Position numbers and translations under genes: made by a program. Under the pieces are notes generated by a model. It ran no database searches. It was not told the origin of the DNA and worked only from the letters and a program-made list of their open reading frames with translations. DNA of 64,000 nucleotides from NCBI RefSeq assembly GCF_030323265.1, contig NZ_CP104991.1, positions 310,001-374,000 on the forward strand, written 5' to 3'. Source of the stretch: Terrirhizobium terrae. Lineage in GTDB: Bacteria > Pseudomonadota > Alphaproteobacteria > Rhizobiales > Rhizobiaceae. This document shows, piece by piece, positions 8,018 through 16,769 of this stretch. Each line of letters begins with the position of its first letter. Position 1 is the first letter of the stretch.

Positions 8018-8932
8018 ATGACCAACGCTACACGCAATGATGAGATAATTCGTACAGTGAGTTCGCTTCCACCGGGCGAGCTGGCGGCCTTTCTTGCCGT
8101 CGCCGAACATGCGGGGTTTCGTGCTGCGTCGAGGTCGCTCGGCCAGACGGCGTCCGCATTGAGCCACGCTGTCGCCGGACTGGAGAGGCGTCTAAAGGTG
8201 CAGCTTTTCCATCGCTCGACGAGGAATGTTTCGCTGACGGAGGCCGGACGGCGGCTTGCGGAGCGGATCATGCCGACAATCGGGGAGATCGGACTGGCGG
8301 TCGAGGAGCTTCACGAGCAGACCGCATCGCGGTCCGGACTGGTAAGGATCAACTGCGACGCAAACGCGGCCGAGCAGGTGCTTATGCCCATCCTCACCCG
8401 CTTTATGAAGCTTCAGCCTGCGATGCGGTTCGAGATCAGCTCCGAGGGAAGACTGGTCGACATCGCCGAAGGAGGGTTCGACTGCGGCATCCGCACAGCC
8501 GAACTCGTCCCCGACGAAATGGTCGCGATCCCACTCGGCCCGGACCAGCAACACATTGTGGTAGCGTCGCCCGCATATCTTGACGGGGCACCGCCCCTTG
8601 ACCGCCCATCGGATCTAGCTCTGCATCAGTGTATCCAGCTTCGCATGGCGGGCGGCTCGATCTATCGCTGGGAGTTCCAACGTCGCGGCGAGGATATTGT
8701 CGTCGCGACAAACGGCAATCTCGTCGTTGATCAGTCCCAACTTCTTCTTTCGGCAGCACTGGACGGCGCCGGTCTCGCTTATGTGACGCGGTGGATGGCG
8801 GCCGATGCTCTTGCCAACGGAAAACTGCGGCAGATGCTCGACGACTGGACGCCGCCCTATCCTGGTCTTTGCCTCTACTACCCCCGGCATCGCCACCTAG
8901 GTAACGGCATGAGAGCGTTCCTCGACTTTTGA
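8018..8932 (+). CDS. LysR-family transcriptional regulator
   Basis: 304 residues. Winged helix-turn-helix at residues 20-80 (LAAFLAVAEHAGFRAASRSLGQTASALSHAVAGLERRL, with LFHRSTRNVSLTEAG as wing), then the two-lobed effector domain (DIAEGGFDCGIR, YVTRWMAADALANGKL). Typical length. The RST-R-VSLTEAG wing and Y-P..RH end place it in the CrgA/DsdC-like branch often beside oxidoreductases. Likely regulates the divergent SDR gene at 7955. Confidence 0.88.
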   Translation: MTNATRNDEIIRTVSSLPPGELAAFLAVAEHAGFRAASRSLGQTASALSHAVAGLERRLKVQLFHRSTRNVSLTEAGRRLAERIMPTIGEIGLAVEELHEQTASRSGLVRINCDANAAEQVLMPILTRFMKLQPAMRFEISSEGRLVDIAEGGFDCGIRTAELVPDEMVAIPLGPDQQHIVVASPAYLDGAPPLDRPSDLALHQCIQLRMAGGSIYRWEFQRRGEDIVVATNGNLVVDQSQLLLSAALDGAGLAYVTRWMAADALANGKLRQMLDDWTPPYPGLCLYYPRHRHLGNGMRAFLDF

Positions 8933-9026
8933 GATCTCCACTGCCAAAGCGAAGGTCTTGAGCGGATACGAACCGTCGACCCGTCGGCCAGATCAGTTAT
9001 ATTTGCTGCAATTTTACCTTCGGAAG

Positions 9027-9054
9027 GGCCGTCCTTAGGCCGCCCTAAGGGGCC
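9027..9054 (+). terminator. Hairpin after the LysR gene
   Basis: CCTTAGG-CCGC-CCTAAGG stem extended by GGCC/GGCC, followed by AAAAC. About 95 bp beyond the LysR stop; no T-run, so termination is only probable. The remaining gap to the next gene at 9223 holds nothing else recognised. Confidence 0.4.
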
Positions 9055-9222
9055 AAAACGCGTAAGGACAGCCACAACAAAAAAGATTGGTCATCGTGAT
9101 GTGACGAAGATGGAACCGAATCAATCATTTGGCCGACCACACTCAGGCCAAAAGCCTCAAACAGCCATATTCCCGGACAACCACCGACTTGATGTTTTGT
9201 CCCCTATGGGTTACATAACTTC

Positions 9223-9519
9223 ATGTTCACGATTAGGCGCACCCGTGATTATGCGGACTGGATCAAAACTCTGAAGGACTTTCGTGCCCAAGCTCGAATT
9301 GCCGACCGCATTGACCGTCTCGCTGCAGGAAATCCTGGGGATGTAAAGCCAGTCGGCGAAGGCGTGAGCGAACTCCGCATTAATTATGGGCCTGGTTATC
9401 GGGTCTATTTTGTCCGGGATGGGTCGATCGTTTACGTTCTTCTCTGTGCTGGCGACAAGAGTACCCAAGACAAAGACATTCGATTGGCTAAAAAACTAGC
9501 ACAGCAATTGAAGGAGTAA
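9223..9519 (+). CDS. RelE/HigB-type toxin (addiction module killer protein)
   Basis: 98 residues. The RelE-fold layout is clear: IRRTRDYADWIKTLKDFRAQARIADRIDRL, then the core GVSELRINYGPGYRVYF, and the C-terminal LLCAGDKSTQDKDIRLAKKLA typical of the TIGR02683 addiction-module killer group. These are ribosome-dependent mRNA interferases. The partner antitoxin follows after 4 bp, the toxin-first order of HigBA-like modules. The toxin is intact while the antitoxin is frameshifted. Confidence 0.87.
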   Translation: MFTIRRTRDYADWIKTLKDFRAQARIADRIDRLAAGNPGDVKPVGEGVSELRINYGPGYRVYFVRDGSIVYVLLCAGDKSTQDKDIRLAKKLAQQLKE

Positions 9520-9523
9520 TCAC

Positions 9524-9836
9524 ATGCCACTTGAGACGTTTGAGTACGACTCCGCCGAATTCCTTGGAAGTGAGGAAGCGATTGCTGAATATCTTTTAGC
9601 TGCAAGCGAAGATGGAGACGCAAGCCATATTGCTCGTGCTCTTGGTGTTGTCGCGCGCGCGCGGCATGTCAGATCTTTCTCGGAATACCGGCCTTACACG
9701 ACCTGCTCTCTACCGGGCATTAAGTGGGGATGGCAATCCAGAGTTTGGGACGATTGCAAAGGTAGCTGACGCACTTGGTTACAGGCTAAATCTTGTTTTG
9801 AAATCCGACAGGGGATCGACCGCCGCAGTGAAGTGA
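9524..9836 (+). pseudogene. Antitoxin of the HigBA-like module, frameshifted at a CG-dinucleotide tract
   Basis: Frame 1 gives the N-terminal half (ETFEYDSAEFLGSEEAIAEYL ... HIARALGVVARAR). The second frame continues family homology (GMSDLSRNTGLTRPALYRAL, GNPEFGTIAKVADALGYRLNL), a helix-turn-helix. The switch lies in (CG)6 at 9652-9663. The family sequence ARARGMS requires one more CG, so a dinucleotide was lost or miscounted. With an intact toxin upstream, loss of antitoxin would be harmful unless the toxin is silent, the downstream part starts independently at ATG 9612 or 9666, or the call is a sequencing error. Confidence 0.82.
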
Positions 9837-9912
9837 ACAGCATATTCGAGCATTGACTAGACGATTTTTTGCTCCGTGCCAGAGAAGCAGTCCGTTTCTC
9901 ATGGTTTAAGCT

Positions 9913-10165
9913 CTTGATGAGATACGAACCTCAGCCCCGTAGTTCACGTGAACTTACAGCTAGCTTTTTAAACGGCTCTGAAAAAAGCTGGGAGGTCTAC
10001 GGCTACATTCAGAGGCTCGAAGTGCCGCAAATTTTCGGTAATCACCGTCAAATCGTAGGCGCGAGCTGTCGCGGCGATGACGATGTCACCTAACCCGGGG
10101 CTCTGGCCTTTTCCACTCGCTTCATCCTCCATGGACCCGGCGATTCGAGCGACAACGATGTCCAT
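9913..10165. repeat. Repeat A, copy 1 (vapC 3' end and flank)
   Basis: About 250 bp that recurs at roughly 85-90% identity (by eye) at 37398-37650. It covers the 3' part of the minus-strand vapC gene and about 55 bp beyond its stop. Same orientation as copy 2. Confidence 0.8.
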
Positions 10166-10417
10166 GGGTAAGATTCGATCATCAAAAGTCGTGGTAATAA
10201 AATCCAGCCAGAGCGAAAGCCTCTTCGCCCGTTCAAAACCGCCACGGCGATGGAGCGACCGCAGTCCTCTCTCGACCTCAGCTACCGTCATCGCGGACAG
10301 GAATAGCGCATCCGCCTCACCTTGCTGATGAAACCAGTCGCGAACCTCAGCAGAGGGCAGATTTTTATCCGGTGCAAACTTGCTGATGATATTTGTGTCT
10401 AGCAGATACGCGGTCAC
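9968..10417 (-). CDS. vapC: VapC-type PIN-domain toxin
   Basis: 149 residues with the PIN acids D in LLDTNIISK, E in VAEVERGL, D in GLGDIVIAATA and the ITENLRHFEPL end. Its ATG overlaps the antitoxin stop by 4 bases (ATGA), the standard coupling. An intact second VapBC-type module in the first 11 kb. The 3' half is duplicated as a remnant near 37.5 kb. Confidence 0.88.
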   Translation of the reverse strand: MTAYLLDTNIISKFAPDKNLPSAEVRDWFHQQGEADALFLSAMTVAEVERGLRSLHRRGGFERAKRLSLWLDFITTTFDDRILPMDIVVARIAGSMEDEASGKGQSPGLGDIVIAATARAYDLTVITENLRHFEPLNVAVDLPAFFRAV

Positions 10418-10665
10418 AGATCGGCGTCGCGCATACTTGAATGGTCACGCCCGACGTCCGCACCGCCTGGAAAGGTCAACAAGAAATCCCCAAAGTTCGC
10501 CCTAGGCTTCATCAGCGCCTTCTTTGCTGCTTCCGCAGCCTCAACGCTCACAATCACCGCAGCCGGTTTTCCATGCCTTGTGATGGTTACAAACTCACCC
10601 TTGGCGGCTTCATCGACAAGTCCTGCGAATCCAGCTTTCGCCTCAGCGACACTAATATTCGACAT
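10414..10665 (-). CDS. Phd/YefM-family antitoxin
   Basis: 83 residues. Phd/YefM N-terminus ISVAEAKAGFAGLVDEAAKGEFVTITRHGKPAAVIVS, the conserved DNA-binding/dimer region. The C-terminal part (FGDFLLTFPGGADVGRD) is the toxin-binding tail. Neutralises the PIN toxin that overlaps it downstream and likely represses its own promoter, where the direct repeat TATATAGTCATATAG-like sequence at about 10680-10700 could be the operator. Confidence 0.88.
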   Translation of the reverse strand: MSNISVAEAKAGFAGLVDEAAKGEFVTITRHGKPAAVIVSVEAAEAAKKALMKPRANFGDFLLTFPGGADVGRDHSSMRDADL

Positions 10666-10914
10666 GCAACCTCCACATTATATGACCATATATAGTCATA
10701 TAGCAATCGCTCTGGATAATGAAGTGCCAGCTCACCCTACGCAATATTGCGATCTCAGCCTTTGAATGAGGACCGCCCGCCCATCTAACTGGCTTCCCAG
10801 GTCTTATCGGCATAATCGTAAACATGCCCTTCCGATTACTTTGTGTCTAAGGCGGCCGAACGTTGGGCCGTCTCGCGATCGCTAGATGGATCAAACTGCT
10901 GCGCTCGAATGGCG

Positions 10915-10990
10915 GGTGATCGTTGGATTTGGCGTTCTCATTGACAAGGGATTTCTCCTGTAACGATTTTGGCTTCCCAGCCGAAGAGAG
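10915..10990. repeat. Repeat B, copy 1 (carries a SigF-type promoter)
   Basis: About 75 bp resembling 37697-37775, including GTAAC-N16-CGAA. Here it leads into a LysR gene that has lost its 5' end, so the copy boundary at about 10990 marks a recombination joint. Confidence 0.75.
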
Positions 10991-11573
10991 CGACTACGTT
11001 CAGTATGCGCTGCTGGCACGCTACTCAGTCGTTTTGCGGGCCGAGGCGCCAATGGTTCGCGTCGCCTGGCGGACACTCGACGTGATGGCACTCACGACAC
11101 AGTTGGAGCGTGGCGAGGTAGACCTGGCTTTGGCAAGGCCCGAAGAAGCGCCGGCGGCGATGCGCCAGCTCCAGCTCTACGAAGAGAAGTATGTGGTCGT
11201 CGCGCGACAGGAGCATCCGGCCGTGCACGGGGTCCTAGATCTAGACTTGTTCTGCGCGCTGGACCACGTCGTCGTTTCAAAACTTGGCGGGGGCTTTGCC
11301 GGGCCTACCGATGCGGCGCTTGAGGCGATCGGCCGCCGTCGTACCGTTGCCTTGTCCACGTCGGGCTTCCTGATCGTGCCGGAGATCGTGTCACGATCCG
11401 ATATGATCGCGGTGATTCCACGTCGGATCGCAGACGGTTGGTCAGACCGGGTGCAGGTGCTGGAACCGCCACTCCACATACCCGGCTTTGCCATCGCCAC
11501 TATCTGGCACCATCGGACCACCAACCATCCAGCACAAAGCTGGCTGCGTGACAGGCTCGCTGCGTTGGTATGA
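10923..11573 (+). pseudogene. LysR-family regulator lacking its DNA-binding domain
   Basis: The effector-binding domain is well preserved from about 10987 (SDYVQYALLARYSVVLRAEAP, LERGEVDLALARPEE, MIAVIPRRIADGW), but the N-terminal helix-turn-helix is missing and replaced by repeat B sequence. The first about 20 residues of the open frame are translated repeat. A headless LysR cannot bind DNA; it could only act as a decoy or be dead. The open frame downstream is intact, so the truncation may be recent. Confidence 0.78.
10960..10985 (+). promoter_or_regulatory. SigF-type ECF promoter inside repeat B copy 1
   Basis: GTAACG (10960-10965), 16 bases, CGAA (10982-10985). Same spacing as the sites at 37747, 41483 and 42034. 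Here it faces the truncated LysR gene. Confidence 0.5.
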
Positions 11574-11754
11574 CATTCTGCCCGCATATAAAATTAGTCC
11601 CATTTTCGCGATGCACGAACGAGGTCCGAGACGCGCAAATAACCGCTCTGGTTCGAATCTGTCCTTTGACGAAATCTATGCAAAGGGCGGCGTCGTCCCG
11701 GACCCTTCGGGGCATTGGGCAACTAGTTACTTTCCGGTGATCGTCAGGCGTCCG

Positions 11755-12130
11755 CGATGATTGCAACGCGCACTTAGCCAAGGCCGTGACGATTTCCTCC
11801 GCCGCTTTTGAAGCCTCATCCGGGTTAACCTTAAACAACATAAGGGCAATCTCATCGTCGCCGAGACAAGCAAAAGGTCCATCGGTCGCGCCTCATGGCG
11901 GATGACTGCGCAGCGTGTCTCAGCGCCCCATCCCCTGCCGTGAGGCCGTACCGGTCAGTAATGAATTTGAACCAGTCTAGGTCGAACAGCATCACGCTAA
12001 ATTCGCCTTCAGCGGCGCCGCCGGTGAGGCGCAATCGGCGCGGCGGCGATGACGCTCGTGCTTGGGCGGCCTCACGGCGCGTTTCTCCATCTCGTGCGCC
12101 GCTTATTTGATCTTCCACCGGGCGGGTCAA
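11755..12130 (-). pseudogene. Decayed GGDEF-domain remnant
   Basis: One frame shows FSVMLFDLDWFKFITDRYG and TAGDGALRHAAQ, the substrate-binding start of a GGDEF domain. A second frame continues with FACLGDDEIALMLFKVNPDE, where the GGDEF signature has become GDDEI and several residues of the linking helix are missing. Flanking sensor domains are absent. A diguanylate cyclase fragment without the signature should be inactive. Confidence 0.7.
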
Positions 12131-12201
12131 AGCCTATGTCGGTTGATACGGAGCTCTGACGCTGGAATATGGCGTGGTAAATTTCCACGCCAGCCACGTC
12201 A

Positions 12202-12480
12202 TTAAAGCTGATGCCACCGATCGAGTTCGATGAGTGCGTCCCGCACATCATCAATCGATACTGCTTCCGGCGTACCTGGCAGCTATCGAAGTGCCGGTCT
12301 CGAATCGATGGCGTAGAGGTCGGATGCCCAAGCGGCCAAAATGGTACGCTTGTCCTCGATGGACAGCGCTGAGGTTTCTACCACATCGCGTGGCCGGTAG
12401 AGTTGCAGGCCTTCCATCAAAACTACAGGCCCGATGGAAACGGCTTTGTCGGTCAGTTGTTGAAATATCGCTGTCGTCAT
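12202..12480 (-). pseudogene. Small conserved rhizobial-type protein, interrupted by an in-frame amber codon
   Basis: The frame reads MTTAIFQQLTDKAVSI ... LYRPRDVVETSALSIEDKRTILAAWASDLYAIDSRPALR, then TAG at 12283-12285, then LPGTPEAVSIDDVRDALIELDRWHQL. The continuation matches the family ending as I recall it, where LRQLPG is usual, so CAG to TAG is the likely change. The alternate ATG/GTG at 12489 is in frame but upstream of the better start. Function unknown; it lies 9 bp downstream of the DUF982 gene on the same strand. Confidence 0.65.
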
Positions 12481-12489
12481 GACACGCAC

Positions 12490-12792
12490 TCACTGTACAT
12501 GGGGATCCGTGTTGCCACGCGACCGAGCAGCCACGATTGCCGGCGTCCCGATCGTTACAAGATCATGCTTTTGTGCAAACGCCACGAAGAGGCCCCGCGC
12601 CGTCTCTGCTTCGATCTCGCCACGCAGCGCTGCCTGGCATGCCTTCAGGGCTACAGCGTGAGCCCTGTCCCTAAAGGAGCCTGGCCACTCGGCAAGGATT
12701 TGATAGGCATCCATCACCCCGCGAACTTGCGCCGGGAACCCGAGGCCGACAAGAATGGTGACGGGTTCTCTGAACATATCGGGCTTCATCAT
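12490..12792 (-). CDS. DUF982 protein
   Basis: About 100 residues with the DUF982 layout: FREPVTILVGLGFPAQVRGVMDAYQILAEWPGS, then a helix AVALKACQAALRGEIEAETARGLFVAFAQKH. These small proteins are frequent on rhizobial replicons and have no proven role. AAGGAGAGA precedes two adjacent ATGs; either could start. Two more DUF982 genes lie at 27.3-27.9 kb. Confidence 0.78.
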   Translation of the reverse strand: MMKPDMFREPVTILVGLGFPAQVRGVMDAYQILAEWPGSFRDRAHAVALKACQAALRGEIEAETARGLFVAFAQKHDLVTIGTPAIVAARSRGNTDPHVQ

Positions 12793-12820
12793 TCTCTCCT
12801 TCCCAACCCGCAATGTTGAC

Positions 12821-12842
12821 GGGCGCCATCGCAATGGCGCCC
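12821..12842 (-). terminator. Hairpin after hsp20
   Basis: Perfect 9-bp stem GGGCGCCAT/ATGGCGCCC with loop CGCA, 25 bp beyond the hsp20 stop. No T-run, so an attenuator or processing hairpin is also possible. Confidence 0.5.
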
Positions 12843-12866
12843 TGACCTAATGAACGAATTTCAGGA

Positions 12867-13340
12867 TCAGGCCGCCTTTTGCGCTTCGATCTGTGCTGGA
12901 GCGGCAGAGGTCAGCGCAGGCGTGCTCTCGATCGAAATTTTCCTCGGTTTCAGAGCCTCGGGGATTTCACGAACGAGCTCGATCGTCAGCAGACCGTTGT
13001 TCAAGTCGGCCCCATCCACGCGTACGTGATCAGCCAGTTCGAAGCGGTGCTCGAACGGGCGACCTGCAATGCCGCGATGCAGGTAGCCCTTTGTCGGGGA
13101 TTCCTGCTTCTTGCCGGTGACTGTCAGCAGATTGGACTGGAAGGTGATGTCGAGATCGTCCTGGGCGAAGCCCGCGACCGCAATCGAGATACGGTAGGTG
13201 TCATCATCTGTTTTGACGATGTCATAGGGAGGCCAGTCGTTCGACGGGCGAGCGCGCTGCGCGTTTTCGAGAAGATTGAAAATCCGGTCGAAGCCGACGC
13301 TCGAACGGTAGAGCGGTGCATAATCATACGATGTTGCCAT
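12867..13340 (-). CDS. hsp20: Hsp20/IbpA-type small heat shock protein
   Basis: 157 residues. The alpha-crystallin domain spans about residues 35-135: PYDIVKTDDDTYRISIAVAGFAQDDLDI, LTVTGKK, GIAGRPFEHRFELADHV and the LNNGLLTIELVREIPE end, with EHRFEL typical of class A rhizobial sHsps. ATP-independent holdase that binds unfolding proteins. The second ATG (13340) is chosen: GGAGG lies 8 bases away, but only 2 from the first. Translation is probably gated by the ROSE element in its leader. Confidence 0.9.
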   Translation of the reverse strand: MATSYDYAPLYRSSVGFDRIFNLLENAQRARPSNDWPPYDIVKTDDDTYRISIAVAGFAQDDLDITFQSNLLTVTGKKQESPTKGYLHRGIAGRPFEHRFELADHVRVDGADLNNGLLTIELVREIPEALKPRKISIESTPALTSAAPAQIEAQKAA

Positions 13341-13426
13341 AGCCATATCCTCCTTGAAGCAACATGGGTACGGGAATGCCAAAAGCGGCGCTCCCGGCAA
13401 AGCCAGCCCATTATTGAGCGGCTGGC
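13341..13426 (-). ncRNA. ROSE-like RNA thermometer in the hsp20 leader
   Basis: Three stem-loops in series on the minus strand: GCCAGCC/GGGCTGGC (13402-13426), CGGGA...TCCCG (13371-13396) and a hairpin at 13343-13367 in which TTGCTTC faces the ribosome binding site GGAGGA, closed by CCAT/ATGG. An anti-Shine-Dalgarno (U)UGCU opposite GGAGG is the hallmark of ROSE elements, which melt on heat shock to expose the site. Confidence 0.65.
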
Positions 13427-13488
13427 GACATTCGATTTTGGTTTGCCGATTTTTCGATTCAAGATCTGTCGCGAAAAAATCGACGGTA

Positions 13489-13779
13489 TCAGTGGATCGA
13501 GCGGCTTAGGACGCGATGGGGATAAGTTGCCTTGAACTGCGATATCATCGCGCATGCTTGCTGCAACAGGCGCGCCGCCGTTTCAGGCGTGTCGCGCGCA
13601 AGGTCATCAGCGTTGGCACGGATCGCCTGAGCCAAGTTTGCAGACATCAAGGCGAAACGTCCCTCGCCATAGACCAATGCATCCTGGGACGTTGTCTCCA
13701 GCCACCGGGCGAAATCGATAATGATTTCTTCCCTTTCGGAAACGCTCGCGTTTTTCATGATCTCGATATTCTGTTCCAT
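13489..13779 (-). CDS. Hypothetical protein, helical
   Basis: 96 residues (MEQNIEIMKNASVSEREEII ... LETTSQDALVYGEGRFALMSANLAQAIRANADDLARDTPETAARLLQQ). Mostly helical and soluble by composition, with no family I recognise. GGAG lies about 10 bases before ATG. Sits between hsp20 and usg on the same strand. Confidence 0.6.
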   Translation of the reverse strand: MEQNIEIMKNASVSEREEIIIDFARWLETTSQDALVYGEGRFALMSANLAQAIRANADDLARDTPETAARLLQQACAMISQFKATYPHRVLSRSIH

Positions 13780-13872
13780 GCCGTCTCGACTCCATACAGA
13801 CGTGGAAAGCGACCGAGCTCATCAAGCCTCGGCCGCCGCTCAGTTAGGAGAGCAAGAAATCGAATTCAAGGT

Positions 13873-14145
13873 TCACTGCAGCTTGAATTCGCCATCGACG
13901 CGTCGCCATTCATTCGGCCCGATCAGGCGCTGGTGGCTATAACGAACAGAGTGCAGAGGCCCATCGAGAGAGGTCTTCCAGAAATCCAGGAACTTACGCA
14001 TCTCGGGGAAATCAGGTGCGAGATCGTAGTCCTGCCAGACATAGGTCTGAAGAGCGAATTCAAAGTCTGGGATACGATAGAGGATGTAAGCAGTTGTGAG
14101 GCCGTAGCCATTGAGCTGTCGATCAATGTCCGATGAGAATGGCAT
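13873..14145 (-). CDS. usg: Usg family protein
   Basis: 90 residues matching the Usg family throughout: LNGYGLTTAYILYRIPD, LQTYVWQDYDLAPDFPEMRKFLDFW, LHSVRYSHQRLIGPNEWRRVDGEF. Usg proteins are small alphaproteobacterial proteins of unknown function, first named from a position beside trpBA. Rhizobia commonly have an extra copy next to groESL or other stress genes. Divergent from groES across about 280 bp. Confidence 0.85.
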   Translation of the reverse strand: MPFSSDIDRQLNGYGLTTAYILYRIPDFEFALQTYVWQDYDLAPDFPEMRKFLDFWKTSLDGPLHSVRYSHQRLIGPNEWRRVDGEFKLQ

Positions 14146-14247
14146 GCTTCATCTCCGTTTCGTGACACTGCGAAGATGACCCAAATCATGAGCGGCTTCA
14201 AGATGGAACCATTATTTTTCTCGATTTTACTCAACGATTGCAGTGTG

Positions 14248-14274
14248 TTAGCAGCCTATACGGCCGAGTGCTAA
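14248..14274 (+). promoter_or_regulatory. CIRCE element (HrcA operator) of groESL
   Basis: TTAGCAGCC-N9-GAGTGCTAA, the canonical CIRCE (TTAGCACTC-N9-GAGTGCTAA) with two changed bases in the left arm. It lies 149 bp before groES. HrcA bound here represses groESL until heat or misfolded protein titrates GroEL. A CIRCE site in an accessory groESL copy indicates this copy is heat-inducible. Confidence 0.85.
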
Positions 14275-14422
14275 TTTTATTCAGTTCACCCTCTTGAAAT
14301 CGAAAAATCTCAAAAATAAATTTTGCCCGCGAGCGCTCGAGTGAGGTTCGCACCCGTCCGGATTGGTCACCCGGTCCGGTAGGGGTCTTCAACGTCATCA
14401 TTTTTGCTCAACGGAGGAAAAC

Positions 14423-14737
14423 ATGTCGTTCCGACCGCTTCATGATCGCATTCTCGTCCGCCGGGTCGAATCCCAGGAAAAGACTAAAGGCGGCATCATC
14501 ATTCCGGATACCGCCAAGGAAAAGCCATCCGAGGGCGAGGTCGTCGCCGTCGGTCCTGGTGCGCGCAACGAAGCCGGCCAGATCCAGCCGCTCGACGTCA
14601 AGGCGGGCGACCGCATCCTGTTCGGCAAATGGTCAGGCACCGAAATCAAGATCAATGGTGAAGACCTGTTGATCATGAAGGAAAGCGACGTCCTGGGCAT
14701 TATCGAAGCCCAGGCTGAGCAGAAGCAGGCTGCGTAA
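14423..14737 (+). CDS. groES: GroES co-chaperonin
   Basis: 104 residues. [35 protein letters not shown] is the GroES signature with the mobile loop ([11 protein letters not shown]) that docks on GroEL, and [24 protein letters not shown] ends the barrel. ACGGAGGAAAAC precedes ATG 14423. Forms the heptameric lid of the GroEL folding chamber. CIRCE-controlled and followed by groEL after 52 bp. Confidence 0.97.
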   Translation: MSFRPLHDRILVRRVESQEKTKGGIIIPDTAKEKPSEGEVVAVGPGARNEAGQIQPLDVKAGDRILFGKWSGTEIKINGEDLLIMKESDVLGIIEAQAEQKQAA

Positions 14738-14777
14738 TCACGCACTGCCGCCCATGCGTCAAAAAGCTGCCTATTGA

Positions 14778-16418
<1,641 letters not shown>

Positions 16419-16429
16419 CCAGTTCCAAC

Positions 16430-16452
16430 GCCCGCCCCAGCGAGGGGCGGGC
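16430..16452 (+). terminator. groESL terminator hairpin
   Basis: GCCCGCCCC-AGCGA-GGGGCGGGC, a perfect 9-bp GC stem 12 bp after the groEL stop, followed by TATTCT. Only a short T-rich tail, so read-through into the next small gene is possible. Confidence 0.6.
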
Positions 16453-16470
16453 TATTCTGGCGGGGATAAT

Positions 16471-16704
16471 ATGACAGCACCAATTTCGAAAGAGGATGCA
16501 CTTTTCTGTGCAGGTGTCGTAAAGGAAGTGGCACGCGCTCAAGGCATCGTGCGCGATCCCGCAGCAATTGGTCGCCTGACCGCAACGGTTGCCAGACTTT
16601 ACAACAGAGGTATGCACGATCGTGACGAGCTTCTCAACGCTGCCCTAAAGTCAGTCAATGGCGAACAAGACTCTAAGGTGAGAGCTGAAGAGAAATCCCC
16701 GTGA
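16471..16704 (+). CDS. Hypothetical small protein
   Basis: 77 residues (MTAPISKEDALFCAGVVKEVARAQGIVRDPAAIGRLTATVARLYNRGMHDRDELLNAAL...). Helical and soluble. The helix-turn pattern resembles the 61.1-kb protein (DELLNAAL / HELLSAAE ends), so the two may be distant relatives. GGCGGGGATAAT precedes ATG. Immediately follows groEL; function not recognised. Confidence 0.65.
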   Translation: MTAPISKEDALFCAGVVKEVARAQGIVRDPAAIGRLTATVARLYNRGMHDRDELLNAALKSVNGEQDSKVRAEEKSP

Positions 16705-16769
16705 GATTTGGGGCTGCGGGCTCTGCGCGGGGCGATCGGAGAGCCATCGTGTTTTTAGGTGTCCCAATC

